A stretch of 64,000 nt of DNA, from assembly GCA_964508715.1 (NCBI GenBank), contig CAZDUX010000007.1, positions 1 to 64,000 of the forward strand. Direction: 5' to 3'. A model generated the notes under the pieces. The model saw nothing but the letters and a program-made list of their open reading frames with translations. It had not been told where the DNA came from and ran no database searches. A program made the translations under genes and the position numbers. The stretch is from JAKALX01 sp964508715. GTDB lineage: Bacteria > Chloroflexota > Dehalococcoidia > Tepidiformales > Tepidiformaceae. This document shows, one piece after another, positions 1-8,425 of the stretch; the first letter of the stretch is position 1, and each line of letters begins with the position of its first letter.

Positions 1-50
1 CGCCCGTTCTGCTCTGGCAGGTACCGAGGGGCGAATTAATCAGCGAATCC

Positions 51-1436
51 CTAGGATCGTTTCCAGAAATCGGTCGTGGCGCCCCGGCGGGCCAGTTCGG
101 CGCGGAGGCCGAGCATCGCGGTGTAGGTGGGGATGAGGAATACGTCATCGCCGGGTTTCGTTTCCTGGAGGATTGCGGTCGTGAGTTCGGCGGGTTGATG
201 GGCCAGGTGTGCGGGCGGCCAGCCGGCGTACTTCAAACGGAGGGCGATGTCCTCGGCACGGTCGCCGCCGGCCCAGCAGTCAAGCACACGGCCCTGGAGG
301 AGTTCGTAGTCCACGTCCCAGATCCAGCTCACGTCCTGGCCGTCGGCGAAACGGTCGTTGAGCAGTGCTGCAACGTGCAGCCCCTCTCCCGGGTCGATGG
401 CTGCGAGCAGGCGAAGCACCTGGTTCGCACCTGCGGGGTTCTTGCAGAGCATGAGCCGGAGGCGCCGTCCCTCGAGCTCGATGACCTCCTGCCGGCCAAA
501 GGCAGCCTTCACGCGTCCCACGCCGGCTACGACTCCCTGGGCGGGGAGCAGGAGTACCTTTGCGAGGGCGATGGCCGCGAGCGCGTTGTAGACGTTGTAG
601 AGGCCGGTGAGAGGCATGGTGAGTTCCCCGATGCCACTCACGCGGAACGACGACGACTCGAGCGTGAGCTTCACCTCTTCTGCCGACGTCTCGGGCTCTT
701 CCCGCTTTCGTCCACAGCCCGGGCATCGCCACCAGCCGACGTGAGCGAAGTAGCGGCGGTCATAGGCGAATGACCCGCCACATTGCCGGCACCAGCGGGC
801 ATCGAAGGCTCCCGCAACGGCGGTGGTGAGGTCTTCATCGTTGAGCCCAAACCAGTGAACCGGGCCGTTCCAGCCGACGGCGAGTTCCGCGACGCTGGGG
901 TCGTCCGCGTTGAGGATGAGCGTTGTATCGGGGGGCGCGTGTTCGAGCGCCTGGCGCCAGAACGACGCGACCGTGTCGACTTCACCGTAGCGGTCGAGCT
1001 GGTCGCGGAAGAGGTTCGTGAACGCGATGGCGCAGGGTGCAAGGGCACGCGTGGCGGCCGGCAGCGTGGCCTCATCGGTCTCGAACAGGCCGAGCATCTC
1101 CGTTGCCCCTGGAATCGAGCCGCTGATGCTGGCGCGGGCGACGAGCTCGCTGGCGATGCCCCGCATCAGGTTCGAGCCTTCGCGGTTGTGGATGTACGGC
1201 ACCCCGGATTCCTGGAGCACCCGTGCGAGTATCCGGGTTGTGGTTGTCTTGCCGTTGGTCCCGGTGACCATCACGCGTCCGCGCCCGAGCGTGCGGCCAA
1301 GGCCACGAACGATACCGGGGTCAACCTTCTCGGCGACGAGGCCCGGAAGGGCGGTTCCGCCGCCGCGGCCAAGCGCGCGGCTGGCGCCAGCGGCGGCTTT
1401 CCCCGCCCAGACGGCCACCGTGGTGCGTGGCTCCAT
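51..1436 (-). CDS. murT: Lipid II isoglutaminyl synthase, MurT subunit
   Basis: MurT is the ATP-using Mur-ligase-like subunit that, with the glutaminase GatD, amidates the D-Glu of lipid II in the cytoplasm. The 461-residue product has the Mur ligase P-loop TGTNGKTTT near residue 58, a Cys4 zinc ribbon (CRQC near residue 216, CPGC near 239) that is typical of MurT, and a C-terminal DUF1727-type region. The ATG at 1436 follows directly after a repeat block of ATCGACAA units. Its usual operon partner gatD is not adjacent here; a gatD gene lies at 20629-21396 on the other strand. Confidence 0.93.
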   Translation of the reverse strand: MEPRTTVAVWAGKAAAGASRALGRGGGTALPGLVAEKVDPGIVRGLGRTLGRGRVMVTGTNGKTTTTRILARVLQESGVPYIHNREGSNLMRGIASELVARASISGSIPGATEMLGLFETDEATLPAATRALAPCAIAFTNLFRDQLDRYGEVDTVASFWRQALEHAPPDTTLILNADDPSVAELAVGWNGPVHWFGLNDEDLTTAVAGAFDARWCRQCGGSFAYDRRYFAHVGWWRCPGCGRKREEPETSAEEVKLTLESSSFRVSGIGELTMPLTGLYNVYNALAAIALAKVLLLPAQGVVAGVGRVKAAFGRQEVIELEGRRLRLMLCKNPAGANQVLRLLAAIDPGEGLHVAALLNDRFADGQDVSWIWDVDYELLQGRVLDCWAGGDRAEDIALRLKYAGWPPAHLAHQPAELTTAILQETKPGDDVFLIPTYTAMLGLRAELARRGATTDFWKRS

Positions 1437-1440
1437 CGCT

Positions 1441-1475
1441 CGATTGTCGATTGCTGATTGGCGAGTGTCGATTGC
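1441..1475. repeat. Paired ATCGACA(A/C) repeats upstream of murT
   Basis: In the murT direction, GCAATCGACA occurs twice, 21 nt apart (TTGTCGATTGC at 1444-1454 and GTGTCGATTGC at 1465-1475 on the plus strand), ending about 5 nt before the start codon. The same paired motif, in the same orientation to the gene, is found before the genes starting at 17728 and 51462. Confidence 0.6.
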
Positions 1476-1589
1476 CGGGTCGGTCCGTGGCTGTGCGTCA
1501 CGATGCGACCTGTGTCCGCTGCCGCCTGGTGCCCCGGTTTTCTGCCGTGCTGGCGGCCGGTCATGGGGAACCGCCCGCTGGCGATTCGT

Positions 1590-2474
1590 TCAGGGAGTCG
1601 GGAGGAAGAGGGAGTACTTGCCCTGCGTTGGCTTGCCGCCGAAGAGCGGGGCGTTGATCGTGAGCGTTACCGGGCCTGTCGTATTGCCAACCGTGTTCTT
1701 GATCGCGACGACGAGCGTGACGTTTCGGCCCTGGCCGCTGGAAACCACGACCTCGGCCCGCCCGCCGAGCGTCGCCAGGGGGGCAAACACCTGGCCCGCA
1801 GCTGCGAGCTGGCTCTCTTTCAGGTTGACCTGCCCGAAATCGCGGCCGGCGTTGGTGATCCAGAGGTCGACGAGGATGGCATGAGTCATGCCGCCGCTCT
1901 GTGCCTTCGAGACGGCGCTGGAGAGCGAGTACGCCTCCTGCCCACCGGTTGCCATGAGGATGCAGCGGAAGTACTCGATCGGGTAGGTGGAGGCTTTCAC
2001 CGCCTTCACCGACACCCCATTGATCGATTGCTCGACGGCCAGCGGGACTGCCGTTTCCTGGATAGAGCCGCACTGGGTGGACTGCCGGGCAAGGCTCGCC
2101 TCGGCGGCGGTTGGTGTGGCGGCGGGTGTGCCCTGGATACCGGCGACGTCGGAGGCGGGGCCGGGCTGGCTCTGCCCGCTGGCCGCGGCGGTCGCGGTGG
2201 TGGAGACGGACGGCGGGGCTTGCTGTGTGAGCGCCGGGGAGGGCTGCGTGGTGGGGGTTGTGGGTGGCGCCGGGCTCTGTTGGGCGGTCGGCGCCGGAAC
2301 CGTCGTCCGGGTCCTGGAGGGCGTCTCTCCCCTGGCGCCATCGGGCTGGACGCCGAAGGCGATGACCGTCATCCCGATGACCACGGCGATGGGAATGAGG
2401 AACTGCGGCTTTCGCAGCCATGCCAGGGCGGCGGGCGGGATGAGCGGAGGCGGAGGTGACGGCCGCTGATGCAT
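1590..2474 (-). CDS. Membrane-anchored protein with Thr/Pro/Gln stalk and C-terminal beta domain
   Basis: This 294-residue protein has a short Pro-rich cytoplasmic N-terminus, one membrane segment (FLIPIAVVIGMTVIAFGV, about residues 23-40), a low-complexity Thr/Pro/Ser/Gln stalk of about 85 residues, and a C-terminal domain of about 150 residues rich in beta-forming stretches. I chose the ATG at 2474 because AGGGTGG lies just upstream and because the longer frame to 2876 runs into the structured intergenic region. I do not recognise the C-terminal domain; it loosely resembles DUF4352-type extracytoplasmic domains. The function is unknown. Confidence 0.75.
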   Translation of the reverse strand: MHQRPSPPPPLIPPAALAWLRKPQFLIPIAVVIGMTVIAFGVQPDGARGETPSRTRTTVPAPTAQQSPAPPTTPTTQPSPALTQQAPPSVSTTATAAASGQSQPGPASDVAGIQGTPAATPTAAEASLARQSTQCGSIQETAVPLAVEQSINGVSVKAVKASTYPIEYFRCILMATGGQEAYSLSSAVSKAQSGGMTHAILVDLWITNAGRDFGQVNLKESQLAAAGQVFAPLATLGGRAEVVVSSGQGRNVTLVVAIKNTVGNTTGPVTLTINAPLFGGKPTQGKYSLFLPTP

Positions 2475-2759
2475 CCCGACCACCCTATCGTCACGCTCGC
2501 GCGCGAGACGATGCGGGAAACCCCGATTCGCGGTGTGGTGAACACCCATCGCAAGCGGTGGCGGCCAATCGATGGCGGCGGGAGAAGCGGTGTTGGGGGC
2601 GCGCAGGTTTGGGTGGCCGAAGGGGGCGGGAAGGGCCTGAAAATTTTCACCAGATGGCCCCTTGACTTCGATCGCAGGGGGTGTACCTTGAAGGCGAAGC
2701 ACGACGCAGGCAACCCCCGGCGAGGGGAGCCGTCGTGAAAGGCCCGGGAGGTGACGACG

Positions 2760-2825
2760 ATGATCAATGTCAAGCTTCACGCAGCCTATGGAGTTTGGAT
2801 TGTGCAGAGCGAGGGTCTGCGCTGA
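2760..2825 (+). CDS. Possible 21-residue small ORF with very strong Shine-Dalgarno
   Basis: The sequence GGGAGGTGA lies 5 nt before the ATG at 2760, the strongest ribosome-binding site I saw in the window. The reading frame encodes MINVKLHAAYGVWIVQSEGLR and its TGA stop sits in the loop of the hairpin at 2814-2832. It is in the same frame as the TnpB-like tail that follows the stop. It could be a leader peptide, the decayed start of a mobile-element gene, or chance. Nothing similar is known to me. Confidence 0.3.
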   Translation: MINVKLHAAYGVWIVQSEGLR

Positions 2826-3023
2826 GCAGACCAGGCACGGCATCCACTCGAGGCCGAACCCCACGAGGATTGCCATGACAGCCCGGGACGCAGAAACACC
2901 GCACGAGGCGGTGGCGCCCGGATCGCTCCCTCAGGGAGCGGCGATGGGGCAACGGGCCTGAGGTATCGAGTGGAGCTTGCCACCGGGTTACCGCCCGGCA
3001 ACTCGGTGAAGAAGCAGAATGAC

Positions 3024-3050
3024 ACAGGCCCCGGTCAACCCGGGGCCTGT
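3024..3050 (+). terminator. 11-bp GC-rich hairpin
   Basis: ACAGGCCCCGG pairs perfectly with CCGGGGCCTGT around a TCAAC loop and is followed by TTGCG. It may be the terminator or right-end hairpin of the structured RNA at 2690-3068. Confidence 0.5.
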
Positions 3051-3086
3051 TTGCGTCCCGCTGTATAGTGCCCGTGGGAGCACGAG

Positions 3087-3599
3087 ATGGGCGAGCATAG
3101 TGACGAGTTCGAGCGCGAAGTCATCGATGCCGTACGCGAACTGCGCGGCACGGTGCGGGCGATCAAGATCCTTATCGGGATCGGGGCGGCGCTGGCGCTG
3201 CTCGTATTGGTGGCCGGGCTGGTCAACGTGTTTGTTGGTGGCGGCGATAGCGGAGGGATTCCCGGGAATGATGTGCATGCGGCACTGGAGAAGGGGACGT
3301 CGGCGTCGGTGAGGACCGAAGCTGGCCTCGACGTGACGGTGACCATCACGAGCGTGACGGTCTCTGACCAGCGTGTCCAGGTCGGCACAAAGGTTCGTGG
3401 CACTGATGGCGGGAACTGGTACCTCTACCTGGCGAGTAACCAGCGAGTTCCGATGCAGGACCTGGAGAGCGCCGGGTACACCGACGGGTGGAAGATACAA
3501 GGGTACGACGGAGAGATCCCGGCGGGTGAACGCGTGCGTTTCGTCCAGTTCAGTCCGGACGACTCACGCGGCGACCTGTACTTCGATGTGAACCAGTAG
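3087..3599 (+). CDS. Single-pass membrane protein of unknown function
   Basis: The 170-residue product has a charged N-terminal helix, one membrane segment at about residues 28-50 (ILIGIGAALALLVLVAGLVNVFV), and an exterior beta-rich domain of about 110 residues with no Cys. The TATAGT at 3064-3069 and GGGAG before the ATG support this start. It is convergent with the GNAT gene, the two stop codons being 2 nt apart. I do not recognise the family. Confidence 0.7.
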   Translation: MGEHSDEFEREVIDAVRELRGTVRAIKILIGIGAALALLVLVAGLVNVFVGGGDSGGIPGNDVHAALEKGTSASVRTEAGLDVTVTITSVTVSDQRVQVGTKVRGTDGGNWYLYLASNQRVPMQDLESAGYTDGWKIQGYDGEIPAGERVRFVQFSPDDSRGDLYFDVNQ

Positions 3600-3601
3600 G
3601 G

Positions 3602-4093
3602 TCAGGCAGGCCGCGGTGCCCGGGCGGCGAGCTGAATGAGCGCTTCGCCGTCGACACGGTACGTGGTCCAGTCATCCATCGCCCGTGCGCCGAGCGCCTT
3701 GTAGAAGGCGATTGACGGTTCATTCCAGTCGAGAACGGACCATTCGAAACGGGCGCAGCCGCGTTCGATTGCGATCCGCGCGAGTTCGGCGAGGAGGGCC
3801 TTGCCGTAACCATGCTTGCGGTGCTCCGGTTTGACGAAGAGGTCTTCGAGGTAGAGACCGGGCTTGCCGGCCCAGGTGCTGAAGTTGTGGAAGAAGAGGG
3901 CGAAGCCTGCCACATCGCCCGCGCCGGTCTCGGCGAGGATGACCTCGGCGTAAGGGTGCTCGCCAAACAGGTGGCGTGCGAACTCGTCGCGGTCGAGCTT
4001 CACGGCGGCGGGCTCGCGTTCGTACTCCGCGAGCCCGTGGATGAGGGTGATGATGGTGTCGAGGTCTTCCGGGCGTGCTGTGCGGAGGAGCAT
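3602..4093 (-). CDS. GNAT N-acetyltransferase, diamine/thialysine acetyltransferase-like
   Basis: This enzyme probably moves an acetyl group from acetyl-CoA to a small amine such as a polyamine or thialysine. The 163 residues contain the GNAT acetyl-CoA loop EHRKHGYGKALL, preceded by YLEDLFVKP, and the C-terminal RFEWSVLDWNEPSIAFYKALGA, a pattern characteristic of the spermidine/spermine acetyltransferase group. It starts 4 nt after the thrB stop codon on the same strand, so the two are probably co-transcribed. The true substrate cannot be told from sequence. Confidence 0.85.
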   Translation of the reverse strand: MLLRTARPEDLDTIITLIHGLAEYEREPAAVKLDRDEFARHLFGEHPYAEVILAETGAGDVAGFALFFHNFSTWAGKPGLYLEDLFVKPEHRKHGYGKALLAELARIAIERGCARFEWSVLDWNEPSIAFYKALGARAMDDWTTYRVDGEALIQLAARAPRPA

Positions 4094-4097
4094 GGTG

Positions 4098-5003
4098 CTA
4101 CGCCTCGACCAGCTCGACCTTTGCGACGGTCGCCCCTTCGCGGGCGATGCGGGTGACGAGGGAACGCCCTGTCATTGCTGCACTTTCGAGCGTCCGGAGC
4201 ATGGCGGCTGCAACATCTCGGCCGGCCGCTTCGGGGGCGATGGCCGCGATGGAGCTGCCGGCGCCACTGAGCCACGCTGCGTGTGCCCCCGCTCCTTTTG
4301 CCGCCGTGAAGATATCGAACATCGGCGGAAAGAGGGCGGACCGCTGGCGCTGGTGGATGCGATCGTCGGTTGCTGCATCGAGGAGGTCCATGCGGCCGGA
4401 GGACATCGCGGCGACGAACAGTGCGGCGCGCCCAACGTTGTGCACGGCGTCGGCCCTGGAATAGCTCTCCGGGAGCACCTTGCGTGCGTCTTTGGTCGCC
4501 ATCGAGTGGTCGGGGATGAGGAGTGCGATGGCAGTATCGGCGGGGTAGCGGCAGGCGGCGCGGATGTACCGTCCTTCGTGGGCAACGCAGACCTGCATTC
4601 CCCCGAACATCGCGGGGCAGGCGTTATCGCCGTGGCCTTCGAGGTCCGAGGCGATGCCAAGCATCTCGTCGTCATCGAGGGGATGGCCGGTGATCTCGTT
4701 CGCCGCCAGGACACCGGCCACGCGGGCGACGGCGCTGGCGCCCATGCCGCGGCCGAGGGGGATGGCGAGGTTGTAGCGGACGCGGATACCGGCGGGGGCG
4801 TCGCGTTCGAGCCGGAGGAACGTCTGCTTGATGGCGGTGATGACCATCTTCTCGCCCACGTCGTCGGTTGGCGGCTGTTCGGTGCTGGAGAACGTCACCG
4901 TAATGGAGGCGAAGATATCGAGCGCGAGGCCGAGGCAGTCGAATCCGGCGCCGAGATTGGCGCTTGTCGCTGGCACGCGGAGAGTGATGGCCGTTGGTTC
5001 CAT
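4098..5003 (-). CDS. thrB: Homoserine kinase
   Basis: ThrB phosphorylates L-homoserine with ATP, the penultimate step to threonine. The 301-residue protein shows all three GHMP kinase motifs: N-terminal PATSANLGAGFDCLGLALD, the ATP-binding GRGMGASAVARVAG, and the C-terminal SGAGSSIAAI. I chose the ATG at 5003 (MEPTAITLRVP), which places motif 1 near residue 10 as in the family; an in-frame start at 5060 would add 19 atypical residues. The downstream GNAT gene follows after 4 nt. Confidence 0.93.
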   Translation of the reverse strand: MEPTAITLRVPATSANLGAGFDCLGLALDIFASITVTFSSTEQPPTDDVGEKMVITAIKQTFLRLERDAPAGIRVRYNLAIPLGRGMGASAVARVAGVLAANEITGHPLDDDEMLGIASDLEGHGDNACPAMFGGMQVCVAHEGRYIRAACRYPADTAIALLIPDHSMATKDARKVLPESYSRADAVHNVGRAALFVAAMSSGRMDLLDAATDDRIHQRQRSALFPPMFDIFTAAKGAGAHAAWLSGAGSSIAAIAPEAAGRDVAAAMLRTLESAAMTGRSLVTRIAREGATVAKVELVEA

Positions 5004-5189
5004 GGCTGCCGGTGGTGTCTCCCGAAGGCGCCATGGTACCAGTTGGCGGGTAGCGGCCAACCCGTGCCGCTGCTTTGCGGACGATGGGCCGCCCGGCTCG
5101 TGCAGACGGTCCCATTGGGCCTTACGGACGCAATACCGGGTATATGTACGATAGTGGCCGGATCAAGACCAATACGGGGGAGATACCGA

Positions 5190-5368
5190 TGCGAACAACT
5201 CGCCAAACCCGGTGGCGGCAGGCAGGCCGCTGGTCGATGTCCGGTCACCTGCGCGAGCTCCAACGCGCTGGCGGGCGGGCGACCGCAAGGGGAACCGCCG
5301 TTCCCGCTCCTGCAGCGCGGGGCGTGGCGGCCCCGGCCCGGCCGCGGGTTGCGCCGCCGGGCCGGTAA
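5190..5368 (+). CDS. Doubtful small basic protein
   Basis: A frame of about 59 residues begins at an ATG preceded by GGGGGAGAT (5 nt spacing) and is very rich in Arg, Ala and Pro. TATATG and TACGAT at 5140-5153 could be -10 boxes. Low-complexity composition in a GC-rich genome makes a chance frame likely. Apart from this and the next gene, I see nothing else in 5004-5533. Confidence 0.2.
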
Positions 5369-5533
5369 ATCCGCACGGGAAACGCGTGCGGCCACTCATT
5401 CGCTTTGCCGGCGGGCCGGGGCGACCCGGCCCGCTGCCATGCCAGGGCCCAATGGCGCCACGAATCACCCCCGGTGAGCCCGATCGAACGACAGCAGATG
5501 CTGGCTACAATCGTGAGCGAGAGGTGTGGTGCG

Positions 5534-5779
5534 ATGTTGAGAATCGATCCCGAGCTCGAAAGGTCTATCTCGCGGATCACCGATCTCCTGGCGGCGGAGT
5601 TCGCGCCCCGCATCTCGCGGACTGAAGTCGTTGCCTGTGTCCACCGCAATGCGCGTGCACTCGCCGCTCACGCCACGGTGCCGGATTACATCCCCGTGTT
5701 GCTGATCCGGAATTGCCGCCAGCAACTCCGGGGCTCTTCGGGGGTAGCCGAAGTGGAGACGGTGGCGCCCACACGCTGA
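5534..5779 (+). CDS. Three-helix-bundle dimerization domain protein
   Basis: The 81-residue product reads as three amphipathic helices, with ISRITDLLAAEFAPRISRTEVVACVHRNARAL followed by VPDYIPVLLIRNCRQQLRG. This matches the small domain found in actinobacterial proteins, often beside arsenate-reductase-like proteins, where it is thought to dimerise; the match is from memory. GAGGTG lies 7 nt before the chosen ATG; an in-frame ATG at 5498 would give a longer form. It converges with the histidine kinase gene. Confidence 0.6.
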   Translation: MLRIDPELERSISRITDLLAAEFAPRISRTEVVACVHRNARALAAHATVPDYIPVLLIRNCRQQLRGSSGVAEVETVAPTR

Positions 5780-5792
5780 TCCTGGCCTGTCG

Positions 5793-8195
5793 CTAGCGAG
5801 CCTCGGCCCCCAGGGCCCGGGGCTTTCCCGGGCGGGCTGCATCGGGCGGATCGACCTCGGGGAGCGAAATAATGAACGTGGTTCCCCTCTCGGCGCTGCT
5901 CTCGACGGTGATCTCGCCGCCCGCGTCCTGGACGATGCCGTAGCACGTTGCTAGCCCGAGGCCCGTTCCCTTCCCCTGCTCCTTGGTGGTGTAGAACGGC
6001 TCGAAGATATGTGGCAGGACCTCGTCATCGATGCCGGCTCCGGTATCGCGGGCGTAGAGCCGGACCAACCCGGACCCCGGCACCTGTTCAACGCGAAAGG
6101 TCAGCCGGCCGCCACCGAGCATCGCGTCGCGTGCGTTCGCGGCGAGGTTCACGATGACCTGTTCGAGCTGGCCCCGATCGATGAGCACCCGTGCGGGCTT
6201 CGGAGCGAGTTCGAGCGTCAGCGAGACGTCCTCGCCGATGAGCCGCTCCAGGAGCCGGAAGAGGTTGGAGAGGACATCATTCAGATCGAGTACCGAGGGA
6301 TTTGCGGGCTGTTGACGGGCGAAGGCGAGCAACTGGCGTGTCAGCTCGGCGCCGCGCCGGGCGCTGGCGAGTACTTCGCCGAGGTCGGCGCGCACCGGGT
6401 GGCCGTCGGGCAATTCCTCGATTGCCAGGTGGGTGAAGCCCATGATGGCGGTGAGCAGGTTGTTGAAGTCGTGGGCGACACCGCCTGCGAGGCGGCCGAT
6501 TGAATCCATCTTCTGGGCCTGGCGAAGCTGCTCATCCATTCGCCGCCGGTCGGTGATGTCCTGCATGGTGCCGCGGAGGCCGATGATGGTGCCGTCGGCC
6601 GCGCGGAGCGGTTCGCCCCGGACGGTTACCCAGCGGTGCGTTCCATCGGGGAGGACCCGCTCGAGGTCGAGCGCGTAGGGAGTGCCGAAGGTCAATCCTG
6701 CATCGCGTGCGGCGGCAAGCCGGCGTGAACTCTCGGCGGTGTACATGCCCAGCCGAGCGTCTTGATCCGGCATATCCCCATCGGCACTTGTTCCGGCGAT
6801 GCGGTGCATCTCGTCGGACCAGTACATGACGTCGTTCGTGGCTTCCCACTGCCAGCTACCAACACGTGCGACGCGCTGTGCCTCTCGCAGGGCGTATTCC
6901 TGCTCGCGGAGCTGCTGTTCGGCCCTTCGGCGCTCGGTGATATCGCGTGCAATGGTAGCGATCTCGACGACTTTGCCCGTGGCATCGGTGATGAGCGACA
7001 GGGAAAGGAGGACATCGACGGTGCGGCCATCGCGTGTTGTGCGCGTCGTTTCCACGTCGCGGACCGGTTTGCCCGAAAGCACGGCGCTGAGGAGTTCGTT
7101 GTACTCATCCCGGCGGTTGAGGGGGATGATTCTCCGGATCGTCCGTCCCAGCATCTCCTCGGCACGGAAGCCGTAGAGGGAGTGTGCTCCGCGATTCCAT
7201 GTCTTGACGATGCCGCGCGTATCGATGCTGATGATCGCGTCGACCGACGATTCGACGATTGCGGCGAGCCGCAACCGCTCTTCCTGGACGCGCTTGGTTT
7301 GGAAGAGTTCACCGAGCTGCGAGGCAACCGAGGAGATGATCCCGAGGAGGTAGGTGTCTTCCTCGCGCTGTTCGGTGACGAAGAAGCTGAGGACCGCAAA
7401 GACGTGGTCCTGCCAGTGAATCGGCATAGTGAACCCCGCCTTGATGCCTGCGGATTCGGCGGCGAGCTTACGCGGGAATCCGCCCGTCGGCATCGCGCTC
7501 ACATCGGCGACCCACTCTGGCTTTCGACGACGCCAGGAGCGCCCGGGCATGCCCTCTCCAGGAAGGAGGAATACCGTTTCCGTCACGATCCGGAACTCGG
7601 CAAATCGTTCGGCATCGGGTGCGAACCACGCGACGCATTCGAGGCCGCCGGTGTAGCGCGGGTCGGCCCAGACCTCGCCGATATCCCAGCCCGTGACTTC
7701 GCAGACCTCGGCGAGGACGTTCTGGAGCGCGGACTCCGTATCGTCGGCCGCGGCGATGATGGCTGTGAGCCGTTCGAGGAGCTGCAATTCGCGGAGCATC
7801 TGCTGGCGCCTGGTGCCGTCCTTACCGATGCAGATGAACATCTGGACGTCTCCGTGCTCATCGAGGACGGGGGTTACGACATGCTCTTCGGTGTAGAGGG
7901 TGCCATCGCGCCGGCGATTGATGAGTTCCCCGCGCCATGGGTGGCCAGCCGTCAGCTCGGCCCAGTAGCGGGCGTAGAACTCTGCATCGTGCTTGCCGGA
8001 ATTCAGGATTCGCGGTGTGTTACCGATTGCCTCTTCCGCGGGGTAGCCGGTGAGTTGCTCGAACGCGGCGTTGACGTAGAGGATCTTGCCGCGTGAGTCG
8101 GTCACCATCACGGAGTCGGCGGCCTGTGCGAGTGCCATGCGCAGCACTTCGGAGACGTGGGAATCGGAGGGCGGACTATCCCGATATTCAGCCAT
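5793..8195 (-). CDS. PAS-GAF-PAS-PAS sensor histidine kinase
   Basis: This 800-residue kinase lacks membrane segments and is probably cytoplasmic. Domains in order are PAS (about 15-130), GAF (145-300), two further PAS domains (305-430 and 435-555), HisKA with the phospho-acceptor His in GRLAGGVAHDFNNLLTAIMGF (near 575), and a HATPase_c domain with N-box NARDAM, DTGAGID and GKGTGLGLATCYGIV. The C-terminus carries no receiver domain and no response-regulator gene is adjacent, so the partner is elsewhere. The ligand of the GAF/PAS tier is unknown. Confidence 0.92.
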   Translation of the reverse strand: MAEYRDSPPSDSHVSEVLRMALAQAADSVMVTDSRGKILYVNAAFEQLTGYPAEEAIGNTPRILNSGKHDAEFYARYWAELTAGHPWRGELINRRRDGTLYTEEHVVTPVLDEHGDVQMFICIGKDGTRRQQMLRELQLLERLTAIIAAADDTESALQNVLAEVCEVTGWDIGEVWADPRYTGGLECVAWFAPDAERFAEFRIVTETVFLLPGEGMPGRSWRRRKPEWVADVSAMPTGGFPRKLAAESAGIKAGFTMPIHWQDHVFAVLSFFVTEQREEDTYLLGIISSVASQLGELFQTKRVQEERLRLAAIVESSVDAIISIDTRGIVKTWNRGAHSLYGFRAEEMLGRTIRRIIPLNRRDEYNELLSAVLSGKPVRDVETTRTTRDGRTVDVLLSLSLITDATGKVVEIATIARDITERRRAEQQLREQEYALREAQRVARVGSWQWEATNDVMYWSDEMHRIAGTSADGDMPDQDARLGMYTAESSRRLAAARDAGLTFGTPYALDLERVLPDGTHRWVTVRGEPLRAADGTIIGLRGTMQDITDRRRMDEQLRQAQKMDSIGRLAGGVAHDFNNLLTAIMGFTHLAIEELPDGHPVRADLGEVLASARRGAELTRQLLAFARQQPANPSVLDLNDVLSNLFRLLERLIGEDVSLTLELAPKPARVLIDRGQLEQVIVNLAANARDAMLGGGRLTFRVEQVPGSGLVRLYARDTGAGIDDEVLPHIFEPFYTTKEQGKGTGLGLATCYGIVQDAGGEITVESSAERGTTFIISLPEVDPPDAARPGKPRALGAEAR

Positions 8196-8370
8196 GGTCT
8201 GCTCTGCCTGGCTCCAGACCGGTGCTACGGCCTTTACCGTGACGATGCATCAACACTACGGCCTGTTCGCGCCATGTGGGAACCGGGTTGAACCCGCGGA
8301 GTTAACACGGCGCATTATGAACAGACAGTAGATATTGCGTATTTCGTTCCTGGTGGGAAGGATCGATGGT

Positions 8371-8401
8371 GCGGCCCCGGGGTGACTCGTCCCGGGGCCG
8401 C
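8371..8401 (-). terminator. 11-bp hairpin after the chemoreceptor gene
   Basis: GCGGCCCCGGG and CCCGGGGCCGC form a perfect stem around a 9-nt loop about 25 nt after the stop codon of the minus-strand chemoreceptor. No U-tract follows on that strand, so termination is inferred from position and strength only. Confidence 0.5.
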
Positions 8402-8425
8402 CGCGTTGGGGGAGAGGGATATACC

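Larger units (their letters stand above)
2690..3068 (+). ncRNA. Candidate structured RNA / IS200-IS605 TnpB 3' end and omega-RNA relic
   Basis: This stretch between two unrelated genes contains a chain of hairpins: CACGACG/CGTCGTG enclosing CCCC/GGGG near 2700-2738, GGTCTGC-GCTGA-GCAGACC at 2814-2832, CACCGC/GCGGTG at 2897-2913, CGCTCCC/GGGAGCG at 2924-2940, and an 11-bp hairpin at 3024-3050. The frame open from 2826 to 3068 ends in VELATGLPPGNSVKKQND plus a short tail, which resembles TnpB C-termini. The DNA GTGAAGAAGCAGAAT inside it resembles the end of TnpB-overlapping omega-RNAs. Most of a TnpB gene is missing, so at best this is a relic or solo RNA. The resemblance is from memory, not a search. 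Confidence 0.35.

Noticed and set aside
1458..2459. 333-codon plus-strand frame
   Set aside because: It is the antisense shadow of the stalked membrane protein; composition is Gly/Arg/Cys-rich without motifs.
2690..3050. Considered as tmRNA or RNase P RNA because of its length and hairpins
   Set aside because: No tmRNA tag/CCA end and no RNase P GAGGAAAGUCC or ACAGAA core can be found.
4041..5477. 478-codon plus-strand frame
   Set aside because: It runs antisense through GNAT and thrB, both of which have complete family motifs.
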